Notes: generated by a model not told the origin, from the letters alone. A stretch of DNA of 22,726 bases from JARLFX01 sp036404255 (GCA_036404255.1 DASWOP010000212.1:1-22726), one strand, 5' to 3'. Positions 1-7,372 are shown, counted from the first letter of the stretch. Program-made: numbers and translations.

Positions 1-1420
1 TTCCGCTTTCGTTGGGCAGCGCGGGAAGCAGCGGGCCACACCCAGAGCCGGAAGGGATGCGGTAGACACCGGCTTCGCTTCGGTTGCGGATGGGTACACC
101 GGAGAGCTGCAACTTCTTATCCTTCACCATGTGCGCGTCAGCGGGCGGGCCGTCAGGTGATTTGCCGAGGTAGCAATTTCCATCCGCCATGATGTTCTTC
201 GCTCTCCACTCAAACTTGATTTTGCCTTCGTTGAAGAACACATTACGAGCAAACAGGATGCCGTCCGGAAGCTGGGGATGATGTGTGTACTGTCCGGCAT
301 CAACGGCGCGCGGTGAATGCCCTTTACCGACGTAGGCAGTATTGTTGTAGATGGCCGTTCCGTGGTCTGCGCCGTGGACGCCAAAGACGTGGATACCGTC
401 ATTCTCGCTGAGGTTGTAGCGGATGATGGTACCGACAGCGTCGCAGTCTCTGTTGGGCTGGGTATACACATTGACGGCGCCACCGACGTTATCGTGGCTC
501 CAGTTGTACTCGACCACAGCGCCGACTGCGCCGTCGTCTACGTCAATCGCACCATTGTCATGATCGCCGGTATTTACGCCTGTTTCGGAGACCTCGTTGT
601 TACGGACGACGGTGTGCTTTGCCCAACCGATGCAGATAGCGTTTCCGTGTTCGTGCGCCGCGGCGAAGCGGACGACATTGTGGTCAATCAAACCATCGAG
701 TGTGCCGCGCAAATAGATTGCATTGTGTCCTGTATCGGTGATGGTGGTGCCGGTGATGCGGACATGGGTATTGCGATAAGTGCGGAGCTCACTGTCAGTC
801 ACATGCAGCCATATCCCCTCACTGTCTACATGGGAAACGGTACAGTGATCGATGAGCACATCGTCGAAGTGCGCGGGATCGCCGTCTTTGCCCCAGGCCA
901 CAATGCCGATACCGCCTGTGCTCTTCGCAAGCTCTCCATTCACGTCGCTCACATCCACGCGCAGCAGGTGAATGGCAAAGGAAAAATGCTTTGTATGGAT
1001 CAGAACGCCGATGTGCTTGTCGTTTTTGCCACCGTGATTTGTGATCGCGATGTCCTGAACGGTCCAACCGCTGACGTCGCGCAGGACAAGTGTGGCATCC
1101 GCGCCTTCGCCTTTGAATAGCGGCTTGGCGCCTTCGCCGTAGGAGCCGAGAGTGATGGGATGGTCTGCGGTGCCGCTGCCGTGAGGCTCGAGTACTCCGA
1201 CCCAGGTTTGACCTGCATGAAAGAAGATTTGGTCATCTGCCTTGAACTTGTGTTGATTTACGGGAGCGAGGCCGGACCATGCCTGCGAGGGAGATGTTCC
1301 GGTATTTGCGTCGTTGCCGGAAGTGGCGTCAATGTAAAACGCAGTGGCGTGGGCGGTTCCAAGGGAGGCTAAGGAAAGCAGGAGAGTTGCGAAGAACATT
1401 CTTCGGGGTGACAGAAGCAT
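1..1420 (-). CDS. Secreted right-handed parallel beta-helix protein (3' end cut by window)
   Basis: This is read on the minus strand from ATG 1420-1418 as 473 codons with no stop before the left edge. A Shine-Dalgarno GGAGGA ends 6 nt before the ATG. Residues 1-25 form a signal peptide (basic start, hydrophobic core, TAHA cleavage site). Next comes FYIDATSGNDANTGTSPSQAW, which resembles the opening of bacterial pectate-lyase-like and DUF1565-type secreted proteins. The rest shows short beta-helix rungs such as VLIDHCTVSHV, AIYLRGTLDGLIDHN, HTVVRNNEVSET and AVVEYNWSHDNVGG, with the Asn/His turn pattern typical of the fold. The family includes polysaccharide lyases and glycosidases, so a periplasmic or extracellular role on polysaccharide is likely. 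No catalytic residues can be assigned and the substrate is unknown. It is divergent from the flavin oxidoreductase gene. Confidence 0.88.
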   Translation of the reverse strand, partial: MLLSPRRMFFATLLLSLASLGTAHATAFYIDATSGNDANTGTSPSQAWSGLAPVNQHKFKADDQIFFHAGQTWVGVLEPHGSGTADHPITLGSYGEGAKPLFKGEGADATLVLRDVSGWTVQDIAITNHGGKNDKHIGVLIHTKHFSFAIHLLRVDVSDVNGELAKSTGGIGIVAWGKDGDPAHFDDVLIDHCTVSHVDSEGIWLHVTDSELRTYRNTHVRITGTTITDTGHNAIYLRGTLDGLIDHNVVRFAAAHEHGNAICIGWAKHTVVRNNEVSETGVNTGDHDNGAIDVDDGAVGAVVEYNWSHDNVGGAVNVYTQPNRDCDAVGTIIRYNLSENDGIHVFGVHGADHGTAIYNNTAYVGKGHSPRAVDAGQYTHHPQLPDGILFARNVFFNEGKIKFEWRAKNIMADGNCYLGKSPDGPPADAHMVKDKKLQLSGVPIRNRSEAGVYRIPSGSGCGPLLPALPNESG

Positions 1421-1485
1421 TGGTGTCCTCCAAAAGCCCACAGCGCGCCGCTGCGCCCGGCGGGTGCGTCATTAATGTATGAGAA

Positions 1486-1517
1486 TACAGCGGTCTGAAG
1501 CCATCCTATCCGCTGTA
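1486..1517. promoter_or_regulatory. Inverted repeat in the divergent intergenic region
   Basis: TACAGCGG (1486-1493) and CCGCTGTA (1510-1517) are perfect 8-bp inverted arms around a 16-nt spacer. They end 7 nt before the likely start of the flavin oxidoreductase gene, in the 104-bp gap between two divergent genes. It could be an operator or a 5'-UTR hairpin. No convincing -35/-10 pair was found next to it. Confidence 0.3.
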
Positions 1518-1524
1518 ACATCCA

Positions 1525-2541
1525 ATGTTCATGGTTCCTTTCTCGATTCTCGATCTCGCGCCGGTGGCAGAGGGTGCTACTCCGGCAGATGCTTTCCGCA
1601 ACTCCCTCGAACTGGCGCAGCTGGCGGAGCGGCTTGGCTACAAGCGTTTCTGGCTGGCGGAGCACCACAATATGCCGGGGATCGCCAGCGCGGCGACTTC
1701 GGTGGTGATTGCGCATGTGGCGGGCGGGACGAAGACGATCCGCGTGGGGTCGGGCGGAGTGATGCTGCCGAACCACTCGCCGCTGGTGATCGCGGAGCAG
1801 TTTGGGACGCTGGAGACGCTGTTTCCGGGGCGGATCGACCTGGGGCTGGGGCGCGCGCCGGGGACGGACCAGCCGACGGCACGGGCGCTGCGGCGGAACC
1901 TGGTGGAGACGCAGGAGCAGTTTCCGCAGGATGTGGCGGAGCTGCAGCGGTTGTTTCAGCCTTTGCAGGTGGGTGAGACGTTTGGGCAGAGGATTCGCGC
2001 GGTGCCGGGGCTGGGGCTGCGGGTTCCGCTGTGGCTGCTGGGGTCAAGCACCTTCAGCGCCGAGCTGGCCGCGCAGATGGGGCTGCCGTTTGCGTTTGCC
2101 TCGCACTTTGCGCCGGGGGATCTGCTGGCGGCCATGCGCATCTACCGGGCAAGCTTCCGGCCATCGCAGTATCTGCAGAAGCCGTACGCGATTATGGGCG
2201 TGAATGTGGTGGCGGCGGATACGGACGAGGAGGCGCGGCGGCTGTTTACTTCGCTGCAGCAGGCTTTTCTGTACCTGAGGCGCGGGATGCCGGGGCTGGT
2301 GCCTCCGCCGGTGGAGGATATGGAGGCTATCTGGACGCCGCAGGAGAAGGCGATGGTGGAGTACTCGCTGGGTGTGTCCGTGGTGGGGAGCCCGGAGACG
2401 GTGGAGCGCGGGCTGGCGCGGCTGATCGAGACGGTGAAGCCGGATGAGATCATTATTCCTTCGCATATGTATGCGCAGAAGGATCGGTTGAGGTCGTTTG
2501 AGCTGATTGCGGGAGTGGGGGACGCGCTTTCTGGGAAGTGA
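1525..2541 (+). CDS. LLM-class flavin-dependent oxidoreductase, MsnO8/YhbW-like
   Basis: A 338-residue protein of the bacterial-luciferase-like monooxygenase superfamily, a TIM barrel that uses reduced FMN. It resembles E. coli YhbW along its length: FSILDLAPV near the N-terminus, RFWLAEHHNMPGIASAATS (about residues 42-60), GSGGVMLPNHSPLVIAEQFG (about 75-94), PGRIDLGLGRAPGTDQ (about 100-115), PLWLLGSSTFSAELAAQMGL and LPFAFASHFAP in the middle. Length is normal for the family. The physiological substrate is not known for this subgroup. ATG 1525 and ATG 1531 are both possible starts and neither has a clear Shine-Dalgarno. It stands alone, divergent from the beta-helix gene. Confidence 0.93.
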   Translation: MFMVPFSILDLAPVAEGATPADAFRNSLELAQLAERLGYKRFWLAEHHNMPGIASAATSVVIAHVAGGTKTIRVGSGGVMLPNHSPLVIAEQFGTLETLFPGRIDLGLGRAPGTDQPTARALRRNLVETQEQFPQDVAELQRLFQPLQVGETFGQRIRAVPGLGLRVPLWLLGSSTFSAELAAQMGLPFAFASHFAPGDLLAAMRIYRASFRPSQYLQKPYAIMGVNVVAADTDEEARRLFTSLQQAFLYLRRGMPGLVPPPVEDMEAIWTPQEKAMVEYSLGVSVVGSPETVERGLARLIETVKPDEIIIPSHMYAQKDRLRSFELIAGVGDALSGK

Positions 2542-2549
2542 CAGGATTG

Positions 2550-2589
2550 TGTTCTCAAAATGAGTACAGATGTACTCATTTTGAGAACA
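2550..2589. repeat. Near-perfect 40-bp palindrome between oxidoreductase and Abi genes
   Basis: GTTCTCAAAATGAGTAC and its exact complement form an inverted repeat. Counting the flanking T/A pair and the inner A/T pair, each arm is 19 bp and only the central GA (2569-2570) is unpaired. No T-run follows on either strand, so it is not a standard intrinsic terminator. Its core TACAGATGTA (2565-2574) fits the TACAnnTGTA pattern known for BlaI/CopY-family repressor sites. It may be an operator, or a factor-assisted terminator of the oxidoreductase gene (stop at 2539-2541). Confidence 0.8.
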
Positions 2590-2657
2590 AGTAACGCCAG
2601 TGAGACGTGCTTATAGTTCCTCATTTGGTACGACGCCGTTGTATTGGCATGAAAAGA

Positions 2658-2687
2658 TTGACGCATGGTTGCATGATTGGCGATAAT
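2658..2687 (+). promoter_or_regulatory. Sigma70-like promoter upstream of the Abi hairpin
   Basis: TTGACG (2658-2663) and GATAAT (2682-2687) are separated by 18 nt, close to the sigma70 consensus. The predicted transcription start is about 2694, just before the hairpin at 2701-2734. Transcripts would therefore either end near 2740 as an RNA of about 50 nt or read on into the Abi gene. Confidence 0.55.
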
Positions 2688-2693
2688 GTACTT

Positions 2694-2744
2694 AACACGG
2701 CCGACCCCTCTTCGCTTATATGCGTACGGGTCGGTTTTCATTTT
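2694..2744 (+). ncRNA. Candidate small hairpin RNA or attenuator in front of the Abi gene
   Basis: CCGACCC (2701-2707) pairs perfectly with GGGTCGG (2728-2734). An inner CGC/GCG stem (2713-2715 with 2722-2724) and the run TTTTCATTTT (2735-2744) complete a good intrinsic-terminator shape. The promoter at 2658-2687 would start RNA only a few bases upstream. The Abi start codon follows the last T. It could be a separate small RNA, an attenuator controlling read-through to the toxin, or both. A small structured RNA next to an Abi_2/AbiF-type HEPN protein would fit an RNA-protein toxin-antitoxin design, but sequence alone cannot prove that. Confidence 0.45.
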
Positions 2745-3761
2745 ATGGGAACACTTTTTGTTAGTAAGTATGCCTATAAGAAACCCTACCTCCCGGTAGC
2801 GGATCAACTATCGCTGTTGATGAGCAGGGGCATGGAAGTTACCGATCTCAAGGCTGCCAGTGCTTGTTTAGAACGAATAGGCTATTACCGTTTGAGCGGG
2901 TATTGGTATCCGTTTCGGGAAAGCGCATTGTTGACGGACGGTACAGGTACACCACTTCTTCACCCGTCGACTAAGAAACGACAATACGGAGTTAAGAACA
3001 ACTTTCGCGTTGGCACAACATTTTCGGCGGTTATGGATCTGTATGTTTTTGACAAGCGTCTTCGAATGATTTTTCTGGATGCTATCGAGCGAATTGAAGT
3101 CGGACTTCGAGTGGATATAGCTCTTCTGCTAGGAGCGCGAGGCGCATTAGTTCATCGAGACCCAAGTCAACTTCATGGAAATTTCACACGTGTAAACGCT
3201 AATGGGCAATCCGATCATCTCAGATGGCTGGATAATCTTGATCAAAAATTCCGGCGTTCTAAAGAGGAATTTGTTAAGCATTTTAAGAACAAATATCCGA
3301 ATCAGGCTCCTCCTGTTTGGATCGCAATAGAGTTGTGGGATTTTGGCTTGCTTTCGATCTTCCTGGGTGGCCTGAAGCATGGTGATAGGGTTCATTTGGC
3401 CGGGAAATATCTTATTCCGCGCGAAAACTTACTTACTTCATGGGTGCGGAATATCAATAACGTTCGTAATATTTGCGCTCATCACAGCCGACTGTGGAAT
3501 CGTTCGCCAGCAGATCAAATTTCTCCGCCAAAACAAGGCGAGATAGCTCTTTTGGATCACCTTGCGTCGGATTCGGTCGCACAAAGTAGAGTGTATGCAA
3601 CGGCTGCAGTCATGCAATTTTTTCTGCGCACCATTAATCCATCTTCACAGTGGTCAACGCGCTTGAAGCAGCATATGAGAAACCTGCCCTCTGCAGCGCC
3701 AATTGGGCTGTCTCAATTAGGATTTCCAGTGAATTGGGAGACCTTACCTCTTTGGAATTGA
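2745..3761 (+). CDS. Abi_2 (AbiD/AbiF-like) HEPN-domain protein, putative abortive-infection RNase
   Basis: From ATG 2745 the product is 338 residues. The N-terminus matches the Abi_2 pattern: KKPYLPVADQLSLLMSRGM, then ERIGYYRLSGYWYPF, an aromatic-rich conserved block. DKRLRMIFLDAIERIEVGLRV follows in the middle. The HEPN ribonuclease signature is RNICAH (Arg241, Asn242, His246), followed by HSRLWNR. Known family members block phage growth or act as toxins through RNA cleavage. The frame stays open upstream to GTG 2607, but that extension crosses the hairpin and resembles nothing in the family. There is no good Shine-Dalgarno before 2745, so translation may be weak or controlled. The gene is visibly AT-richer, with more A/T-ending codons than the oxidoreductase and purA beside it, which suggests horizontal transfer. 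No protein partner gene adjoins it. Confidence 0.88.
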   Translation: MGTLFVSKYAYKKPYLPVADQLSLLMSRGMEVTDLKAASACLERIGYYRLSGYWYPFRESALLTDGTGTPLLHPSTKKRQYGVKNNFRVGTTFSAVMDLYVFDKRLRMIFLDAIERIEVGLRVDIALLLGARGALVHRDPSQLHGNFTRVNANGQSDHLRWLDNLDQKFRRSKEEFVKHFKNKYPNQAPPVWIAIELWDFGLLSIFLGGLKHGDRVHLAGKYLIPRENLLTSWVRNINNVRNICAHHSRLWNRSPADQISPPKQGEIALLDHLASDSVAQSRVYATAAVMQFFLRTINPSSQWSTRLKQHMRNLPSAAPIGLSQLGFPVNWETLPLWN

Positions 3762-3879
3762 ACTTAGGCTGGCTACAGGGTCGTGAAAACCCCTCCGGTA
3801 TAGAATAAGGAATGGGAAGCGGCACGTTCTGCCGCATGCACCCTTCACCAAACCCATCCGCATCGGAGAAACCGCCAGC

Positions 3880-5223
3880 GTGAGCACTGCCATGAGTACG
3901 TCCGCCAAAAAGAAGAATTCCGCCGTTATACTCGGCGCCCAGTGGGGCGATGAGGGTAAGGGCAAGATCGTCGACGCTCTGTCGGAGAAGTTTGACCTGG
4001 TCGCCCGCTTCGCCGGCGGACATAATGCCGGGCATACCGTCATCATCGGCGGGAAGAAGTTTGTGCTGCAGCTTATCCCTTGCGGCGTGCTGCGGCCCGG
4101 CTGTACTGGCGTGATCGGCAATGGCGTGGTGCTGGACCCCATGGCCTTCCTGAGCGAAGTGCAGCGGCTGAGAGATGCCGGACTGCCGATCGATGGGCAG
4201 CTCTTTATCTCGAACCGCGCACAGGTGATTCTGCCGTACCATCGCATGATCGAACTGGCGGCGGAGAATGCGCCGGGACGGACGAAGATTGGCACCACAA
4301 GCCGCGGCATTGGCCCGGCGTATGAAGACAAGATGCACCGCAGCGGGTTGCGCGTGGTGGACCTGCTGAACAGCGCGCTGCTTCGCACCCACATTGAGAA
4401 CGCCTGCCACGAGAAGAACACCATCGCGCACGCACTCTTTGGCACCGAGCCGCTGGACCCCAAGAGCATGTATGAGGAGTACGCCCGTGCCGCCGAGCAG
4501 ATCGCCCCGTTTGTGACGGATACCGCCGTGATGCTGAATAAGGCCATCGACGACGGGAAAGCTGTGATGTTTGAGGGCGCGCAGGGCACGCTGCTGGATA
4601 TCGACCACGGCACGTACCCGTTTGTGACGTCGTCTTCGTCCACCTCGGGCGGAGCGGTGACCGGCACGGGCGTTGGGCCGACGAAGATTGGCACGGTGAT
4701 CGGGCTGTGCAAGGCGTACGTGACGCGGGTGGGTGAAGGGCCGTTCCCGACGGAGATCCATGATTCGGGTGCTGACCTGCTGCGCGCGCGCGGCAAGGAG
4801 TATGGCGCTGTGACCGGGCGTCCGCGACGCTGCGGCTGGCTGGATATCCCGCTGCTGCGCTACTCCAACATGATTAATGGCACGGAGTGGCTGGTGGTCA
4901 GCAAGATTGACGTGCTGGACGAGTGCGAAACCATTCCGGTCTGCACCGGCTACAAGGTGGATGGCAAGGTGACGGACCTGATCCCGGCGGATATTCGCGG
5001 TATTGAGTCCGTACAGCCGATCTACACGCAGATGAAGGGCTGGAACTGCTCTACCGAGGGCATTACGGACTTTGACAAGCTTCCACAGCTGGCGCAGGAT
5101 TATCTGCACTTCGTTGAGAAGGAGTCCGGCGCGAAGATTGGCGTCGTTTCCACTGGGCCGGATCGTGATCAGACCATCACGCTTCCCGAGTTTGCAGCCA
5201 CCCTGGGCAAGGGTCAGGCCTGA
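3880..5223 (+). CDS. purA: Adenylosuccinate synthase
   Basis: PurA joins IMP and aspartate using GTP to make adenylosuccinate, the first committed step from IMP to AMP, in the cytoplasm. The GTP-binding loop GAQWGDEGKGK lies at residues 19-29 and contains catalytic Asp24. GGHNAGHT at 46-53 contains catalytic His52. TTSRGIGPAYEDK, the FEGAQGTLLDIDHGTYPFVT block and GRPRRCGWLD near the C-terminal third are all typical. The length of 447 is about 15 residues more than usual, owing to a short polar N-terminal tail. GTG 3880 is chosen because GGAG lies 11 nt upstream (3865-3868); ATG 3892 is an alternative without a usable Shine-Dalgarno. The ABM monooxygenase gene follows after 17 nt. Confidence 0.97.
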   Translation: MSTAMSTSAKKKNSAVILGAQWGDEGKGKIVDALSEKFDLVARFAGGHNAGHTVIIGGKKFVLQLIPCGVLRPGCTGVIGNGVVLDPMAFLSEVQRLRDAGLPIDGQLFISNRAQVILPYHRMIELAAENAPGRTKIGTTSRGIGPAYEDKMHRSGLRVVDLLNSALLRTHIENACHEKNTIAHALFGTEPLDPKSMYEEYARAAEQIAPFVTDTAVMLNKAIDDGKAVMFEGAQGTLLDIDHGTYPFVTSSSSTSGGAVTGTGVGPTKIGTVIGLCKAYVTRVGEGPFPTEIHDSGADLLRARGKEYGAVTGRPRRCGWLDIPLLRYSNMINGTEWLVVSKIDVLDECETIPVCTGYKVDGKVTDLIPADIRGIESVQPIYTQMKGWNCSTEGITDFDKLPQLAQDYLHFVEKESGAKIGVVSTGPDRDQTITLPEFAATLGKGQA

Positions 5224-5240
5224 AAGCAGGAGTAAAGATC

Positions 5241-5528
5241 ATGATCACCTTTATCGTTCGCATGCGGTTCGCCAGTGAAGACCATGCTGAAATTGAGTCC
5301 ATTCTGCATGAGCTGGCCAAGGCCTCGCGCGCGGAACCCGGCTGCGTGAGCTACAACGCGCACTTTGTGGAAGATGATGCCGATACGGTCGTCATCTACG
5401 AACAGTACCGCGACGAAGCGGCGCTGGAGGCGCATCGTGGTATGCCGCACTTTGAGAAGTTTGCCGTGGGCGGGCTCTACCAGAAGATGAAAGAGCGCCA
5501 GATCGAGAATCTGACGGCGATCATCTAG
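5241..5528 (+). CDS. Antibiotic biosynthesis monooxygenase (ABM) domain protein, putative quinol monooxygenase
   Basis: A 95-residue single-domain protein of the ABM/YgiN type, a dimeric ferredoxin-like fold. Typical features are the MITFIVRMRFASEDHAE opening strand, LAKASRAEPGCVSYN, VVIYEQYRDEAALEAHR and the following HFEKF. Family members oxidise quinols, degrade haem or act on polyketides; which applies here cannot be told. The start is supported by AGGAG (5228-5232), 8 nt before the ATG. It starts 17 nt after the purA stop, so the two are probably co-transcribed, though no functional link to purine synthesis is evident. Confidence 0.9.
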   Translation: MITFIVRMRFASEDHAEIESILHELAKASRAEPGCVSYNAHFVEDDADTVVIYEQYRDEAALEAHRGMPHFEKFAVGGLYQKMKERQIENLTAII

Positions 5529-5589
5529 TCTCAGAGCGTCTTGCCAGCGTCTAATTGAGCAGTCAGAATGCCCTGTGATGTATTTTGTT

Positions 5590-5618
5590 TTGACTCGGGC
5601 GTAATGGCGTTCTACTAT
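5590..5618 (+). promoter_or_regulatory. Sigma70-like promoter of the NTF2-like gene
   Basis: TTGACT (5590-5595) and TACTAT (5613-5618) are separated by 17 nt. The expected transcription start, about 5625, is only about 5 nt before ATG 5630, so the mRNA would be essentially leaderless. Confidence 0.6.
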
Positions 5619-5629
5619 CCGGTACGGCT

Positions 5630-6172
5630 ATGTGGACACGACGTTCTAATACGGTGATGTTAGCGTTTGCTCTTTGCGCTGCAATCACACTCTCTGCAGT
5701 TGCGCAGAACCATAACAAAAATTCACGCAAAACCTACAAGCAGGTCATCGCTCATCTCGAACAGCAGTGGCTCCAGGCGCAGACCAAGAGCGACGTGGCC
5801 ACGCTCGATAAGCTGATGGCCGATGACTACATCGGTATCAGCGCACAGGGCATGGTCTCTACCAAAGCGGAGACGCTGGCCCATGTACAGGCGCAGCAAC
5901 TTGTGGTGCACAAGCTGGAGGTGCACGATGAGAAGATCGCTATTCATGGCGAGACAGCGGTGGTGACCTCACAAGTCCAGGTGGATGCGACCAATAACGC
6001 GACCCAGCCACCGACACCGATCCACGGTAACTTCCGCTATACCCGCGTCTACGTGCACTATCCTTCCGGGGCGTGGCGTATTGTGAACTTTGAATCGACC
6101 CATATCAGCGACAAACAGGGCCATGATCTGCACCCCGTGCCGCCTGCTCCCCCGGTGACGGTAAAGCCTTGA
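5630..6172 (+). CDS. Secreted NTF2-like (DUF4440/SnoaL-like) protein
   Basis: A 180-residue protein with a signal peptide (residues 1-25, RR then hydrophobic core, cleavage after AVA). Residues about 36-160 form an NTF2-like domain of the DUF4440 type: EQQWLQAQTKSDVATLDKLM, then DDYIGISAQGMVSTKAE, strands ending TAVVTSQVQVDA, and GAWRIVNFESTHI. The fold is a cone-shaped pocket used for ligand binding or small catalytic roles; no function can be assigned here. The tail is proline-rich. Its promoter predicts an almost leaderless transcript and no Shine-Dalgarno is seen; ATG 5657 is a weaker alternative because it would shorten the signal peptide's basic region. An intrinsic terminator follows. 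Confidence 0.85.
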   Translation: MWTRRSNTVMLAFALCAAITLSAVAQNHNKNSRKTYKQVIAHLEQQWLQAQTKSDVATLDKLMADDYIGISAQGMVSTKAETLAHVQAQQLVVHKLEVHDEKIAIHGETAVVTSQVQVDATNNATQPPTPIHGNFRYTRVYVHYPSGAWRIVNFESTHISDKQGHDLHPVPPAPPVTVKP

Positions 6173-6190
6173 GTACGTGAATTGCCGCAC

Positions 6191-6221
6191 AAAAAACCCT
6201 GCCGACTGGCAGGGTTTTTTT
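6191..6221. terminator. Bidirectional intrinsic terminator
   Basis: AAAAAACCCTGCC (6191-6203) and GGCAGGGTTTTTT (6208-6220) pair perfectly around a GACT loop, with a T-run on each strand. It sits between the NTF2-like gene and the convergent small minus-strand gene (stop at 6243), and can serve both. Confidence 0.93.
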
Positions 6222-6242
6222 GATGTTGGAGCTTGATTGAGC

Positions 6243-6530
6243 TTATGCGATCCGTGTCGCGTAGGTTTCTGCGGTTGCGCCAGCGGCAGGCTTACGCAGA
6301 TTCAGCGCCAGCAGACGGCGATACAGAGAGCGGGTCATGCCGGTAATACGGGCATCTTCGGGCTCCTGTTGCATTGGTTTGGCCCGGAAGGAGAGAACTG
6401 GTGCGCCGCTGCGGCGGAGAGTATCTTCCCGCTTTTCTGCGTACGGTGCGCGGGTATGCTGTGTCCCGGCGATCTGAATTCCATCGTTGTGAAACGGAAG
6501 AAGTGGAGCGAGCTCGGAAACATGTGCCAT
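6243..6530 (-). CDS. Small hypothetical protein (95 aa)
   Basis: I do not recognise this family. The minus-strand frame from ATG 6530 gives 95 residues, starting MAHVSELAPLLPFHNDG and ending with an Arg/Leu-rich segment (MTRSLYRRLLALNLRKP) and a short Ala/Thr tail. There is no signal peptide or membrane segment. AGAGG lies about 7 nt upstream of the ATG, and the codons look like those of neighbouring genes. The frame stays open to 6590, but the upstream ATG lacks a Shine-Dalgarno. It ends 22 nt from the shared terminator. It lies about 120 bp downstream of the HIT gene on the same strand with no terminator seen between, so co-transcription is possible. A frame on the opposite strand is also open, so some doubt remains. 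Confidence 0.6.
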   Translation of the reverse strand: MAHVSELAPLLPFHNDGIQIAGTQHTRAPYAEKREDTLRRSGAPVLSFRAKPMQQEPEDARITGMTRSLYRRLLALNLRKPAAGATAETYATRIA

Positions 6531-6650
6531 AAGAGCACCTCTCAGTTTGGTTGTCTGGTTGTGCGGAGGCGAGCAAGATCCGCTGATCATAAGGATGCAT
6601 GATCTATCGGCTGCAGTTGTATTAATTTTTAATTTATTTCAGAAAGATGC

Positions 6651-7238
6651 CTATTTCAGGAATTCATCGAAGGCCTGCCGCAGCCTCTGCCAGGTCATGT
6701 CCAGAGCTTCGGGCAGAACGCGCGTCTCGGCCGTGACCGTCATGAAGTTGGTATCGCCCAGCCAGCGCGGCAATGCATGCATGTGCAAGTGCTCGGCCAC
6801 GCCAGCGCCCGCGGCCTGTCCGAGGTTCAAGCCGTAGTTCAGGCCATCGGGAGAGTAGGTTTTGCGCAGAGCCTGATCGGAAAATTGCGCGAGTTGCATC
6901 ATTTCGTGTGCAGCCCGGGGCGAGATCGCAGAGAGCGAATCCTTATGACAGTAGGGCACGATCATGAGGTGGCCGTTGTTGTAGGGATAGGCGTTCAGGC
7001 AGACAAAGCAGTATTCATAGGTATGCAGAATGAGTCCGGAGCGTTCTGCCTCTTCCGCGGGCATGCCTTTGGCGATGGCTGTTTCGACCGAACTGAGCAG
7101 GTTGCAGAAGACACATCCAAGGTCAGCCGTGTAGTAGGACGAGAGCGCAGGGGGAACTCCCAGCCGTTGATCCTCGCGCTCCTTGTGCTCCGCTCCTGTT
7201 ACGTAGCGGTAACGCCAGGGTGTCCAGAGGTGATCCAT
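6651..7238 (-). CDS. HIT-family nucleotide hydrolase/phosphorylase
   Basis: A 195-residue histidine-triad protein from ATG 7238. The triad HLHMHALPRW is at residues 150-159, with nucleophile region H150, H152 and H154. CVFC (42-45) is the CxxC of the zinc-binding subgroup, and NGHLMIVPYCHK (88-99) is the conserved strand-loop. MDHLWTPWRYRYVTG at the start is typical of the Ap4A phosphorylase-like branch of HIT proteins. Likely substrates are dinucleoside polyphosphates or nucleoside phosphoramidates; the exact one is unknown. A TTG codon at 7244 is also in frame, but a -10-like TATACT occupies 7250-7245 and predicts transcription start at the ATG itself, so the message may be leaderless. It is divergent from rpsA. 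Confidence 0.93.
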   Translation of the reverse strand: MDHLWTPWRYRYVTGAEHKEREDQRLGVPPALSSYYTADLGCVFCNLLSSVETAIAKGMPAEEAERSGLILHTYEYCFVCLNAYPYNNGHLMIVPYCHKDSLSAISPRAAHEMMQLAQFSDQALRKTYSPDGLNYGLNLGQAAGAGVAEHLHMHALPRWLGDTNFMTVTAETRVLPEALDMTWQRLRQAFDEFLK

Positions 7239-7244
7239 ATACAA

Positions 7245-7250
7245 AGTATA
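7245..7250 (-). promoter_or_regulatory. -10 element of the HIT gene, predicting a leaderless mRNA
   Basis: TATACT on the minus strand ends 7 nt before ATG 7238, so transcription should begin at or next to the start codon. No good -35 hexamer was found 16-18 nt upstream, and no Shine-Dalgarno exists. Confidence 0.45.
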
Positions 7251-7372
7251 GCGAGCCTGAGAGAAGGACGATCTTCAGAAATGAGACGGCTGGGCGATAT
7301 TCGCGCCATCGCGGCATATTGAGTTCATCAATAATGACGCGGTTTTTGTGCATGTATTCCATGCGCCTGGAA

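Noticed and set aside
317..1120. 267-residue open frame on the plus strand
   Set aside because: It is the antisense of the beta-helix gene, which has a signal peptide, a Shine-Dalgarno and family features; the plus frame resembles nothing.
2607..2744. N-terminal extension of the Abi protein from GTG 2607
   Set aside because: The extension runs through the promoter and terminator-like hairpin, and the family's conserved N-terminus begins just after ATG 2745.
3634..5109. 491-residue open frame on the minus strand
   Set aside because: Shadow of purA, caused by high GC; its sequence is Arg/His-rich and has no start signal.
6237..6602. Plus-strand frame over the small 6243-6530 gene
   Set aside because: The minus frame has a Shine-Dalgarno and neighbour-like codons; the plus frame has neither and starts within the terminator region's downstream flank.
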